DNA from: Lithobates sylvaticus
Taxonomy: Eukaryota > Chordata > Amphibia > Anura > Ranidae
NCBI GenBank assembly: GCA_028564925.1
Contig: CM053033.1
Location: 87,222,468-87,286,467 of the forward strand
Direction: 5' to 3'
Length of the DNA: 64,000 nucleotides
Program-made: the position numbers and the translations under genes
Part shown: in pieces, positions 1 through 12,002 of the stretch
Layout: each line of letters begins with the position of its first letter
Numbering within the stretch: position 1 is the first letter of the stretch
The notes under the pieces: generated by a model
The model's database searches: none
Told to the model about the DNA's origin: nothing
Seen by the model: the letters and a program-made list of their open reading frames with translations, nothing else

Positions 1-492
1 GAGCAACCGTTTTTCAACCAGGGTGCCTTGGAAAAATGCCTAAAAATGATATACAAGTGAGCAGGTGGATCAAGCCTGCCTTTTAGTGACACAAACCCAC
101 GGGTTTTCATTATGCACCATTACGACTTTCTAGACACCGGCATCCTAACATCCAATGATGTCATCAGTTGATAAGCAGGATGTCGGTCACCTCCATAGCA
201 TCCTTGTTTGACCTTCCTCCGCCTCTCTCCCTCAGCACTAGGGTCATGTTAGTTGACTGATGGAAAGCAATTGAGGGTGAAGAGAAACATTGGACTCCTA
301 GTCAGTACCAGTGTGCAAAAGTGTATTTGCTTTGGAAGAATAGCCCACCTTTAACATTGGGTATCCTATGTGTGGATGTTGCTGCATTGTGTAAAAGCTA
401 TTCGAATATTTTTTTTTTACATTTTAGAATGGGGTGCCTCGAGATTGATTAGGATTTTCAAGGGACTGAAAAAAAAAAGTTGAGAAACACTG
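1..492. mobile_element. Non-autonomous hAT element, right part
   Basis: The right end reads GTTGAGAAACACTG, the inverse of the common hAT terminus CAGTGTTTCTCAAC. The first bases of the window carry a decayed left terminus (TTTTTCAACCAGGGTGCC). No transposase remains. The left target duplication would lie outside the window; the right flank is ATTTAGAG. The family call rests on the termini. Confidence 0.6.
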
Positions 493-747
493 ATTTAGAG
501 ACACAATTTAAACAAGGTGCAGAGCGCTAAGGAACGTTCCAAAAGCACACAATCCAGATCCAACATAGCCTGATCTGGCTTAGATTAGGGGGAATTCTGA
601 TTGGCTGCTATAGCTTAGCGACCTTTTTGTTGATTAAGCCCACTAAACATGAATTATATAAAACTAGTGGATAAATAGGTTCAGTGGATGTAATGAAACT
701 GGAGTGTGCGTGACTGTAGGAGGGACAAACTGCAAGTTTCTTTGGAG

Positions 748-807
748 ACACACACACACGTATGTACGTATGTATGTATGTATGTATGTATATATATATA
801 TATATAA
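748..807. repeat. Compound microsatellite (CA)n-(TATG)n-(TA)n
   Basis: Short runs of CA, then GTATGTAC/TATG units, then TA. Simple sequence with no coding value. Confidence 0.95.
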
Positions 808-1049
808 AGAGATCTGGTATCCATACTCTGAAATCATATTTACTTGTATTCCAAGGTAGCATACATTTCCACACAGCTTAAGGCTAGGGGTAGCTTGGAG
901 GAAAAAAAAAAAAAAAAAAAAAGGAAGCGTAGTACAAAAGTTAAACTGGAGCCCACTTGGTGGCGTATATTCTGACTGATGGGTAGCTCACATACAACAT
1001 AGACACACGCAACAAACACAAACAAACAGATAATGGTAGCCAATTTTAC

Positions 1050-1122
1050 CTGTTGTGGAGATTCCGCAGGGGCCCTTCACCTCCATGTTTATTTTTTGGC
1101 TTCTAGCAGTGCTGATGGAAGC
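1050..1122 (-). other. Candidate host exon (73 bp, minus strand)
   Basis: On the minus strand a strong acceptor (pyrimidine tract TCTGTCTCCTCACTCTAG) is followed by 73 bases and a donor CAG|GTAAAA. The exon is open in the frame that includes an ATG; the peptide after it begins MEVKGPCGISTT. The 12 codons before the ATG are also open, so it could be a start exon or an internal one. I do not recognise the protein. It lies in one of the few repeat-poor stretches. A CpG-rich candidate first exon with a donor lies at about 42.9 kb on the same strand. Short splice-flanked frames also arise by chance, so this is a suggestion only. Confidence 0.25.
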
Positions 1123-2879
1123 CTAGAGTGAGGAGACAGAGCAGTCAGGAACAGCACTTGTAGGCAGGGAGACTTCGTATGGAATATTATAGTACACGGG
1201 GAGAAATGCAAAGTGTCATGGTGGATAAGTAACAAAAAGGAAAAAAAAAAAAAAAAAAGGAGCTCAATACACCCTTAGAGTCTACAGGATTGCAGTACAT
1301 TTGGATTACGTGCTTAAACCTTTCTTCGACCCACTTACAAAGCCCACTAAGCATGTTTTGGCAACACAAAGTGCATGCTGTGGTCTGACATGTCAATAAA
1401 GCTTATTTGAATTGAAAATGAGGTAAGAGAGGACTTTGAGGGGATAAAAGAGGGTCGGGGGAGGGGGGACAGACTTGGGCAGCAATAAACTTCCAGTAAA
1501 TTCACCCCCCCCCCCCCTTTCCAGGATGCCAAATGTCTTCCCTGAAAAATAATAATGGCAAATCCAAAAAAACTAAAAAATTAAAATTAAATAAAAAAAA
1601 AGACATCTGGCTCCAGCTTTTGCACTGGTTATACCTTTCTAAGCACAGTAAGACATGGTTTTATACGCGTTGCTTTAAAAGAACCCATAAAATAACGAGC
1701 GTTAATGTGCAAAAAAAAAAAAACAGACCTGCGAAACTTCTGGGCAGCACAGCATGCAGTGAATTCACATTTGTGCACTGTAGTATGATACAGCACTGGT
1801 CCATTTGTTAAAGCCCCGAATGTGGATCGTGGTGCTGTTCAGGAGTGAATGACAATGCACTGCACATATATTTTATGTTTTTTTACTCTGACAACATTAG
1901 CCAATTATGAACTTTCTCTGGACAATTTGTTAAAAACTCTTGTTATATTTTCACAAAAAATTAAGAAAAAAAATAAAAATAAAAAAAAGGCTTTCCTCTA
2001 AAAAGGTGCCTTCTAATTGAGGTGTTTTTAAAGAGGCACATTTTAAAACACACGTTGCTTATTCCAATGACTGGCACCCCAACACACTAAACAAAATACA
2101 CATGCGCTGCAGAGCACCACGATACATGGTAACACACTAGTGCACCCTGACTATTTAATGCAGATTACAGCCTATTTAAATGAATGGGCTGCCCTTATTG
2201 CAAAATACATTAACATACCATGCATGTTGCGAGATGCATTTCTAAGTATGAATGGGCAGCAAGTAGATTACACATAGATGGCCAGCCACTGTCTCGTGTC
2301 CGTGGACACTTTTGCACACCTTCCAGCCAAGACTAGAAAGCATTTCATCCTACAATTTCTCAATGAAGCTCCAATACCAATATTCCCTCTTACATGTAGT
2401 GCTGCTATTACTATATGTTGTAAAGAACTGGGTGGCATACAATGAAGAAAAAATTAACCTAATGGTAGAAAGCCTAAGAGTGCAATTTCCTGACGCACAC
2501 AGTGTGATGGCAATTCAAGCGCTGATTGTGTTTGGAGACCCAGACACACTACAACAACAGGTGTTGAGATGCAAATGAACAGAAATCAAAAACAGACTGT
2601 AAAAAAAAAAAAAAAAAAAACACACACAAAACCGCCCAAAGCAACAAAAAAAATAAAATAAAAATAAAAGCTGTGGTCTGTAGGCTAGAAGAAACCCAAA
2701 ATCAGATATCTTTTTTTTCTATTGTATTTTGTAATTTAAAAAGGGAGAGGCCACTTCGTATTGACATTTCAAATCATAGGTGAAGCCTCTCCCTTATGTT
2801 TTCGAGGCTGTAGGGAGCCTGGCACCTTCAGATTCACTTGGTCCTGTCAACCACCTTAACATGTAACCCTTGGGGATCC
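1123..2879. other. Unassigned AT-rich sequence
   Basis: No element boundary or gene recognised. Contains poly-A/poly-T runs (near 1240, 1960-1990, 2600-2620) and a C-run near 1505-1520. An 88-codon open stretch at 2312-2578 shows no known domain. Confidence 0.6.
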
Positions 2880-3493
2880 TTGTTGCACAAGCCCATCCGG
2901 TCATTGACCAAAGACCAGAGGATGCTGATGGGGTTGGTCTTCCTGGCAGCACGGCAGACCATAGCTAAGGCCTGCCGCCAGCCATTTCTTAATTTTGCAG
3001 GAGGTTAAACAGCATCTCATAGGCATTATGGTGCATAAGAAGCTCATATCGACCCTCCTAAATACCCACGCCAAGTTTCTGAAGGTTTGGGACTCTTGGA
3101 TAAAATTTCAATGACCACTTGGGTCCAGATCACTACCTGCTGTTGATGACTCTCCCCAGGCAAGCTTCCCTCTCTTCCTGGTGGTCTTCGCCCCCCTTTT
3201 TCCTTTGCTCCTCTTTCTCTATTCCCTCCTTCTGGGTGTACAACTACATAGGCAACACTTTTCCCCCAATGGATTTGCGTTATGCTCCCCACACAGTATT
3301 AACTTAGCGCACTATTTGATGTTGCCCTCGGTTGGAGAAGAAGGAGTCTAGTTATGTAACCCTTTGGGCTTGTTCTTATGTCTTTGTCTTACATGCAGTA
3401 AATGTGTTACCTCTGCCTCTCGTTTTTATTGTACCCCCTCATGAATTACTTATTTCTTTCTTGTTACTCTCAATAAAACTTTTTGTAAACCAA
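2880..3493 (+). mobile_element. L1-type LINE, 3' end (5'-truncated)
   Basis: The forward translation near 2935-3110 resembles the extreme C-terminus of vertebrate L1 ORF2: a LAARQTIAKA-like stretch, then HKKLISTLLNTHAKFLKVWDSW. A T-rich 3' untranslated part follows, ending in CTCAATAAAACTTTTTGTAA, as in many frog L1 copies. Only the last part of ORF2 and the tail are present, and the frame is not continuous. The 5' boundary is approximate. Confidence 0.55.
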
Positions 3494-3600
3494 ATTATAG
3501 AATAATTATATGATCTAATTATAGAAGTTTGAAGTCAGGGGGGCCTTTGGCCTTCGAGATTCCCTGTGCTCTCACTGCCAATTTAGAATTTTGTGAGTTA

Positions 3601-3946
3601 GGCTGGCCATAGACTGTGCAAATTTCTCTTTCTTGCAACCACAGGTTGCAGGAAAGAAATTTGCATGATTCGCCCAACCACACACAGTGTTGACAGAGAA
3701 ATCACTCCTGCCGAGCCATTGTGTTCACCTGGTGGGGGGAGTGGAAGAAGCAGTCGCCACCGGGAGAAGACAGCGATTATCACTAGCCACTATAGTAGCT
3801 GCTTGCAATAATCGCAAGTGAATCTGGCAGGCTGGTTGTACCCAAGCTGATTGATTAACTTGGTACATGCAGCCTACCCATTAATGGTTCAAATCTTGTC
3901 CGGTTCCTGCTGAACCGGCCAAGATACGAACCGCGTATGGCCGGCC
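3601..3946. mobile_element. Harbinger-like MITE, 'GGCTGGCCATA' family
   Basis: Ends are inverted (GGCTGGCCATA at left, TATGGCCGGCC at right), with TTA duplicated on both sides (3598-3600 and 3947-3949). Non-coding. Duplications of TTA/TAA are typical of PIF/Harbinger elements. A reverse copy sits at 34327-34591. Confidence 0.6.
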
Positions 3947-4090
3947 TTACTTGCCCCTCTGTTTACATTCTCTATATTAAAAGATAGATGAACCATGCAG
4001 CAGGCAGAGTGGGACCCACTGTATTGTCCACAGCAGGAGGGTAGATCTGGAAACTTGGCACAGAGATTGCACTCCTTGGGAAATGGTAAA

Positions 4091-4346
4091 CTGGCCATAG
4101 ACAGTTTTTTCATTCAGCCTGGCTGAAAAATAAAAAAAAAACACATGCACAACATATTCCTCCATCCACTGCTCCTACCGAGACATCATATTCTGACAGC
4201 AGGACCCACCAACTGGATGCCATTGATGATCGACAAAAACTTTTAAGCATGTCCCTGGACTTCTATTGAGCAGGGACAGCCACACACTGACCAAAATTTG
4301 GCTGGTCTCTGCTGAACCAGTCAAATTTTGATCAGCGTGTAGCCAT
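4091..4346. mobile_element. Diverged MITE of the 'GGCCATACAC' group
   Basis: Left end CTGGCCATAGAC and right end GTGTAGCCATC are inverted counterparts. The interior shares the 'CTGCTGAACCAG' motif with 3601-3946. Target duplication unclear. Confidence 0.45.
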
Positions 4347-4904
4347 CTTAAGAAGCTCTCTCCATTGTGAAAAACTGAAATATTCCCCGATATGCAAACC
4401 CAACTCCTTAACACACGTCAGTATGCGACTGTGCACCTTTGGTTTTTCGTCTAAAGCTTATACAGCAAAAAAGCAAGAGATTGACTCATGAAAGAAGATG
4501 TTTTTTTTCAGCCTGATAAAAACCTTATCAATATAGAAGAGGAGCGACCACACACTAACAAAACCTTATCCTTTTGCTCATATATCTGGCAGTTTGGGTA
4601 AAGCTGGCCATACACATTAAGATTTCTCTTATTCAGCCCCATAGCCTGAACAACAGAATGACTTGTTTCCCCTAAACAATAAACAGCATGGATGGCTTGT
4701 GTATCCTGATAGCCAGCATTCATGGTGGTCAAAATACCAAAAACAATGACTCAATTAAAATTTGTATATTGCCCGATTAAATAAAGCCACTGCAATTTCT
4801 ATTATTTGTCGCGTTACCCCCTTACAAAAAATAAGACCAGAATGCAGAGGAGTTGTCACATTAATAATGCTAAAATACGTCAGCAGGTAGGACAGACCTA
4901 ATCA
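4347..4904. other. Unassigned, with a MITE fragment
   Basis: A partial 'GCTGGCCATACACATTAAGATTT' type MITE left arm starts near 4606. Otherwise nothing recognised. Confidence 0.5.
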
Positions 4905-5101
4905 GTCTGCAGAACTTCAGGAGCTGCAAAGTGTTGTCACCCTCCAGTAAGGATGAGCTCCAGCGTGTTGGCACACCCCACGTGCAGAGCCCGCCAGGAA
5001 GTCTGCAGAACTTCAGGAGCTGCAAAGCGTTGTCACCGACTTCCTGGCTGGCTCTGCACGTGGGGTGTGCGAACACGCTGGAGCTCATCCTTACCCTCCA
5101 G
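4905..5101. repeat. Hairpin with direct repeats: 62-bp arms, 36-bp loop
   Basis: Arms 4941-5002 and 5038-5101 are inverted copies with few mismatches. The loop (about 5001-5036) is a direct copy of the 36 bases just before the left arm (4905-4940), which share CTGCAGAACTTCAGGAGC. The result is a repeat-arm-repeat-arm layout. Confidence 0.85.
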
Positions 5102-6297
<1,196 letters not shown>

Positions 6298-6392
6298 TAC
6301 ACACACAAAGATCAGAACTACTTTGAAGACCACAATAGCCGCTATTGTATAGGTAAGGAATCGTGATAGATAGATATATATATCTCCATCTA

Positions 6393-7063
6393 ACACTATA
6401 TTGCCAAAAGTATTGCTACGCCTAGACATTAATGGCATCCCATTCTTAGTCCGTAGGGTTCAATACAGGGGGTCCCCGACTTACGAACACCCGACCTACG
6501 AACAACCCCTACTTACGAACGGGGTGCTGCGGGGACCCTCCGCCATTTTTCAGTGGTTTTCGCCGTCTTTCGGCCATTCTGCGCATGCGCGGCCATACGG
6601 AGCGCCGGAAAATGCCGGAAATGTCCGTAATTTGCCGCGCATGCGCAGAACGGCAACAGACGGAACATCGGAAATGTCCGGAAATCTCCGTATTTGTCCG
6701 TCTGCGCATGCGCGCCGACTTACGAACATTTCCGACTTCCGTACACGGGGCCAGTCCCTAACGAGTTCGTAACTCGGGGACCCCCTGTATTGAGTTGGCC
6801 CACCCTTTGCAGACATAACAGCTTCAACTCTTCTGGGAAGTCTGTCCACAAGGTTTAGGAGTGTGTCTATGGGAATGTTTGACCATTCTTCCAGAAGCGC
6901 ATTTGTGAGGTCAAGCACTGATGTAGGACGAGAAGGCCTGGCTCGCAGTCTCCGCTCTAATTCATCCCAAAGGTGTTCCATCGGGTGGAGGTCAGTACTC
7001 TGAAGGTCAGTACTCTGAAGGTCAGTCAAGTTCCTCCACCCTAAACACGCTCATTCATGTCTT
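6393..7063 (-). pseudogene. Tc1-like transposon remnant with transposase C-terminus
   Basis: The left end ACACTATATTGCCAAAAG matches a widespread fish/frog Tc1 terminus. On the minus strand, 6790-6990 reads as the C-terminal part of a DD34E transposase: HPMEHLWDELERRLRA, then SVLDLTNALLEEWSNIP, then the final VEAVMSAKGGPT. Everything N-terminal is missing and the right terminus is lost near 7063. A 'CAGTACTCTGAAGGT' stretch is duplicated in tandem near 6992-7024. A 322-bp MITE (6466-6787) sits in a TA inside the last sense codons, so the frame runs into it. Long dead. Confidence 0.8.
6466..6787. mobile_element. pogo/Tigger-like MITE
   Basis: Inverted ends CAGGGGGTCCCCGACTTACG and its complement, flanked by TA on both sides (6464-6465, 6788-6789). 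The interior is GC-rich with several GCGCATGCGC palindromes. A second copy lies at 34004-34284. Confidence 0.75.
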
Positions 7064-7682
7064 AAGGGTACCCCCCGTCAGAACACAATAGCTCAGCGGG
7101 GGAAGACGCGGTACTAACATTGCATAGTTAGTACAGCGGCTCCTCCTGAGCTGTCAGGTTTTTTTTTTCCGTTCAGCCCGCTGGGTTGAATGAAAAAAAA
7201 TAAATGAAATAAATAAAAACCTAGTAGTTTGTACCAGGCTTTAGACTGGATTCACACTATGGCACTGCAGTAATGCAAATGCATTTTACTGTGTGTTCCT
7301 ACAATGCATGGGTATATGTGCATTGTGATACAGGGCCATTCATTATAAATAGAACGCTCAAGGCACATACAGTATATAGTAAGCAAGACCTAAAGAGCAC
7401 CACAATGCACAGAGGAGAATATTTTTTGCCAAATGTTGGTATGTTGACAGCCCCTTCAAAAAGGAAATGGGCTGCCTTAACAAAATGCATATCAAAAAAG
7501 GATAGACGTGTATACTTGCCTATTGTGAGGGCGCAAGAGCACCGACCGGAGTGTTCGGGTGCGCCCCCCCCTCCAATCGGAACATATTAGAACAGCAGGG
7601 GAGATCACTTCATCATCAAATTGTTAGTACAGCAGCTCCGACCAGAGCTGTCAGTTTTTTTTCCCGTTCAAAAAATAATTCT

Positions 7683-7750
<68 letters not shown>

Positions 7751-7810
7751 ACACACACATATATATACATAAAGTGTGTACAAGGCTTTAGAATGGGGGG
7801 GGGGGGGGTG
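7064..7810. repeat. Fragments of a GTACA-ended MITE plus (AT)n
   Basis: 7090-7245 and 7550-7790 share pieces (AGTACAGCGGCTC, TGAGCTGTCAG, TTCCGTTCA, TGTACAAGGCTTTA) with the better preserved copy at 22451-22742. The second piece is expanded by an (AT)n tract at 7685-7748. A G-run follows at 7796-7808. Confidence 0.6.
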
Positions 7811-7911
7811 GGAGCAGGATTAGGTATAGTTAGCACTTGACTGGAATTCTACTTTAAGCCTCAATCTCCCTGTAGCCATAATTAACTCTCCATAAAACCA
7901 CAACACTAATG

Positions 7912-8130
7912 CTGGCCATACACACAATTCTTTGTACATTCAGAGACTGGACAAAATGTAATTTGAAAATTTCACTTGCTTGTTACATTCAATTTTACAA
8001 TGAATGCGACTTCCGAATAAAAACCACACACACTGTTCGAAATGTATTTGTTCCATGAAAAAGGTTTCCATCCCGCTCCTTTGAATTCTCTTCACTGTAG
8101 TCAAAATGACCCTCGATTCCACCCCATTTA
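7912..8130. repeat. 'GCTGGCCATACAC' repeat, diverged
   Basis: Starts GCTGGCCATACACACAATTC and includes CACACACTGTTCGAAATGTA and AAAAAGGTTTCC. Related copies occur at 18588-18771 (continued after an L1 insertion at 20034) and near 34590-34680. Confidence 0.55.
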
Positions 8131-8251
8131 CAATTTGGAAATAGAAGGCACATTCTGAAAATGAAAATTTAAAAACAAAAATCTATACGTGTATAGTCAG
8201 CATAACCCTCACACCAAACCAGCCTGTAATTCCAGCACTAACCCTTGCCTC

Positions 8252-8934
8252 TAAACCTAGCCATACACTAATACCGCGTACGCAAGGTCGGAAAGTCGGC
8301 CAGCAAAAGACCCAAGAGAGCTTTTGGTCGGAAAACGCGACCGTGTGTATGCTCCATTGGACGTTTGCTGGCCGAATTCCCGCCAGCAAAAGATTGAGAG
8401 CACGTTCTCAATTTTTCAGTCGGAAAAAGTTTGATTGGAAATTCCGATGGTCTGTACCAATTCCTACGCATGCTTGGAAACAATTCGATACATGCTCAGA
8501 AGCATTAAACTTAATTTCCTCGGCTTGTCGTAGTATTGTATGTCACCGCGTTCTTGACGGTCGAAAGTTCGGCAAACTTTTGTGTGACCGTGTGTATGCA
8601 AGACAAGCTTGAGCGGAATTCTATCGGAAAAACCATCCAAGATTTTTCCGACGGAAAATCCGCTCGTGTGTACGCGGCATAAGATTTCTCTCGTTCAGCC
8701 CCACGTGGATGGAGGAATCTCCCCTGGCAGTTATTGTATTCTGACAGATGACACCATTGGCTGTCAGAATACCCAAACAGCAACTGCATCGATTGGAAGC
8801 AGCCGCCGTTTGGCCAACAATGGCTCTTTTGATTTTCAGATCGAAGGAGGATGTGCTGGCAGGGCCACCAACAGCTCAAATTTCGAACAGCTCATAGAGA
8901 ACCGGCCGAAATTCAGTCGGAGTATGGCTAAGCC
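8252..8934. mobile_element. MITE of the 'CTAGCCATACAC' family, interrupted
   Basis: Outer ends AACCTAGCCATACAC and AGTATGGCTAAGCC are inverted. The interior resumes at 8683 (GATTTCTCTCGTTCAGCC) after a nested element. Non-coding. Confidence 0.55.
8272..8679. mobile_element. Harbinger-like MITE nested in the previous one
   Basis: Ends TACCGCGTACGC and GTGTGTACGCGGCA are inverted, and TAA is duplicated (8269-8271, 8680-8682). The interior repeats TCGGAAAA/TTTTCCGA motifs. I recognise it as a very abundant ranid repeat. It landed in the TAA of the outer MITE's terminal region. Confidence 0.65.
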
Positions 8935-9388
8935 TAACTCTCAAACCAACCCACACCGACTCGAACAGCTTAGAATAAAAGTGGCGGGGACAAGGGGATC
9001 TGGGAAAAAAAGTGAGACATTTGTCAACTATAAAGCATTATAGCACTTTACCTTGTGTGTTTCAACAGACAGCCATTCACATCACGCCAGCACCCCGAAC
9101 CTGCAACCAGGGAAGGAAAGAGAGAAAACATAAGTAACTCTTCAGGCTGATCAGTGAAATGTTCTTTTTTTGCATATGCCTGTATGCTGTACTGCTGTTT
9201 ACAATAGCACTGCTGTATACACAAGCAGCACAGGCTGACCTGTTATGCTGATATGCTGCACCTGGGCTGTCTGGCCAGAAGAAACATGGCTGCAATTATG
9301 TTGTATGGGCTCAGCCAGCCTGTGTGCAAGAGCCCCAATACAAACTTTACTCTGCTGTGCATATTGATAATGTATACAAAACTCTGTA
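8935..9388. other. Unassigned sequence
   Basis: Nothing recognised beyond short shadow frames. Confidence 0.5.
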
Positions 9389-10061
9389 CTAGGGCTAGCT
9401 TCACACCAGATGCAGTGGGACAATGTTGGATGACTATGCTAGTCCCACTGCATAACAAGGCAAAATACCTTGTCATCCTATCTGCCCGGTTCACACCACT
9501 GTGTTGCGGTGGGCTGCAGGTGGTGTTCTTTGGTATGCGTTGGGAGGGGGGGGGGGGGGGGAGAGTACTGTAAGCAGCTTTTTTTTTTCCGCAAGGCAAT
9601 CCACTGCCTCACACTGCACAGCTGGTAATTGATCTTTATGAGATGTGTGTGACATCTCAATAAAGTTTGTTTCCAGAAAAAAAAAAAAGACAATTCTGTA
9701 CGTTGAGATGAGCGCATCATCGCTGCTCTGATCTTGGCCGGACCACACCATACACCAGCCGCTGCATTGCAACCCAGTAAACAAGCTCCAATAAAAAAAA
9801 AAAACAAAAAAACACAAAAACAAAAACATTCACACCTTAGGTGCGGTGCATTAAAAGTCAACTGTAAAACCATTCTATAGCAGGGATCCTCAAACTACGG
9901 CCCTCCGGCTGTTGCAGAACTACACATCCCATGAGGCATTGCAGAATTCCTGCAGGCTGCGTCAAAACGCACATTCTATAGACTTCAATGTTAATGCACC
10001 TAAACAGTGCCTATAAGACAACGCACCAAAAACACACTGTACAGATGTGAACCAGCCATTA
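9389..10061. mobile_element. Probable MITE with 'TTCACAC' ends
   Basis: Left AGGGCTAGCTTCACACCA and right AGATGTGAACCAGCC are inverted counterparts. The interior holds a G-run (9545-9560), poly-A tracts near 9675 and 9790, and a piece resembling a separate hAT MITE start (GGATCCTCAAACTACGGCCC near 9883). Possibly composite. Confidence 0.45.
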
Positions 10062-10149
10062 CAGTAGGGATATCATTTGTGGGTACCTATGTAAATATTT
10101 CAAGAACCGTTTTAAAAGTAAAAAGTTGACATGTACAGGTTAACATTAA

Positions 10150-10469
10150 GGCCCCATTCACACCTGAGCGTTTTGTAACTTGAAGCCTGAAGCTACAAAA
10201 CGCTGGAGGGGAAAAAAAAAAATCAATTATTCTCTATGGAGATGGTTCACATCTCCACTCCAAACGCCTGAAGCTCAAAGTTCTGGAACTTTATTTTTTT
10301 TTTAGGCATATTAAGCGTTTTTCTGCTTTTTACAGTGGTGACCTTTTGACCTTCACAAAATAGTGGCAAAACACTGTAAAAACCACGGCAAAAAAAAAAA
10401 AAAAAAAAAAAAAGCAGTAAAATTTAGTTTTTCTGCCTGAAAACGTTATGCTCAGGTGTGAATGGGCCC
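10150..10469. mobile_element. Harbinger-like MITE, 'GGCCCCATTCACACCTGAGC' family
   Basis: Ends GGCCCCATTCACACC and GGTGTGAATGGGCCC are inverted. TAA is duplicated (10147-10149, 10470-10472). A 23-A run lies at about 10390-10412. Confidence 0.7.
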
Positions 10470-10472
10470 TAA

Positions 10473-11696
10473 ATGAACACCATACAGAAGTCCACAACTA
10501 AACTTTCAGTGTGGATGCAAAAAGACTAAGACAAAGTGGTTGTAAGCCTCAGACATGAAATATGAACAAATCATATCCCTCTAGAGCAGGCAACACTAAA
10601 TGACGGACTGTGGTCCGGGTCTAGACCGAGTCAATGTCTCATCCAGACCCCTGTGGTGCCATCCTTTAGGAGTTGTTCTGCCCACAGCCATCACTGCTGC
10701 CATTTTTAGAGCTGGCAGCCCTGTGTTAAAAAATAGTGACATCCGTTTTGGGTTTTTTGGCAGCCCATTCATAATGCAACGCATGCAAACGAGTTCCACA
10801 ATTTTAAAGCGTGCGCATTAATGCACCAGAATGGGACTCCTAAAATTTGCCAATAGAAATTTTGTTTGTTTGATTTTCTAATAGCTAAAGGACTCAAATC
10901 CACAATCGTTTTTGACTAGAGAAAATTTCGAGTGAACTAAATTCTAACTGTGAATGTGGTTTTTGTTTACAAAAATAAAATCTCTTACTTATTGTAATGC
11001 GCATGTGCACCCCAAAATTTAATACGGAGTTCAAAACATTGTCATGACAAACTAAATTTTTCACGGCTTTCAAATGCTCTTAGCATAAACAAAGAAAACA
11101 AATGCAACCACCACATCTCAAGACTCTTAGGCCGCAATACAACACAGTTTTATTTTAAGATGGTTTAGTTTGCAGGTTTTTCAGGATGGTGACAACCAAT
11201 ACGTAGGATGGTTCTCTCCCAGAATGTGGTTGGAGGGAATTATTGATAAGACGACAGTATGTTCAGTTGTTTTTGATTGGTGACAGTTATCAATGCTGCA
11301 ATATTGCCGGTACTAAGGGACATGGAGAAGCACACCAGGTCAACCAGTAAAACCGTACAGGTAAACCTCTCTCCAATGTGGTTAAAGACGGTAATTAAAG
11401 CCTTATAGAAGTTCTAAGCTTTTCCCTACTCTCCAAAACAAGAGGAAAATAAAGTCTAGACTGGAGGTTAAAAAAAGAACTCCAGCTGAAATAAGTTTGC
11501 TTTTTCTTGATTGTACTATAGATAAGCAGGGAAGGGTTAGAACCTTTGTCCGGCTTTGCTGTTTGTGAGCACGCTAGGGAGATTCCCCCTCACATCCTGT
11601 TCCAGAGCCACCCAGAACACCAATGTAAGCTGCACTTCCTGTTTACCATCTCTGGACTGCATTCTCATACGATCTAGAAAAATCCACTTGGCAGTC
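10473..11696. other. Unassigned sequence
   Basis: No gene or clear element ends. A short stretch at 10588-10800 (GTCCGGGTCTAGACC) may be a decayed hAT copy. Confidence 0.5.
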
Positions 11697-11910
11697 AGCC
11701 AACGGGACGCGGCGTTGCACTGCAGTCAACGGGACGCGGCGTTGCACTGCAGTCAACGGGACGCGGCGTTGCACTGCAGTCAACGGGACGCGGCGTTGCA
11801 CTGCAGTCAACGGGACGCGGCGTTGCACTGCAGTCAACGGGACGCGGCGTTGCACTGCAGTCAACGGGACGCGGCGTTGCACTGCAGTCAACGGGACGCG
11901 GCGTTGCACT
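11697..11910. repeat. 27-bp minisatellite, 8 copies
   Basis: The unit starts AGTCAACGGGACGCGGCG and ends TTGCACTGC. Copies start every 27 bases from 11697. Apart from the first and last edges the copies appear identical. Because 27 is divisible by 3, all frames stay open; no protein is implied. Confidence 0.97.
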
Positions 11911-12002
11911 ATGCGCACCTTTTTTCCCCTCTATCGGCAATACGCAGATAAACCTATTTTAGCCTGATAATTTTCGGTGGCCGATAGATTAGTGCATCCC
12001 TA
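11911..12002. mobile_element. hAT-like right terminus next to the minisatellite
   Basis: The sequence ends AGTGCATCCCTA, inverse of the frequent hAT-type start TAGGGATGCACT. The matching left end is not evident; the minisatellite may have grown inside this element. Confidence 0.35.

Noticed and set aside
2312-2578. 88-codon plus-strand frame as a host gene
   Set aside because: No recognised domain, no splice or promoter context, and the length is expected by chance in AT-rich DNA.
11697-11910. CRISPR-like array
   Set aside because: Units are contiguous with no spacers, and the context is a vertebrate genome.
11556-11951. 131-codon frame with repeated SQRDAALHC
   Set aside because: Product of a stop-free 27-bp minisatellite; equally open on the other strand.
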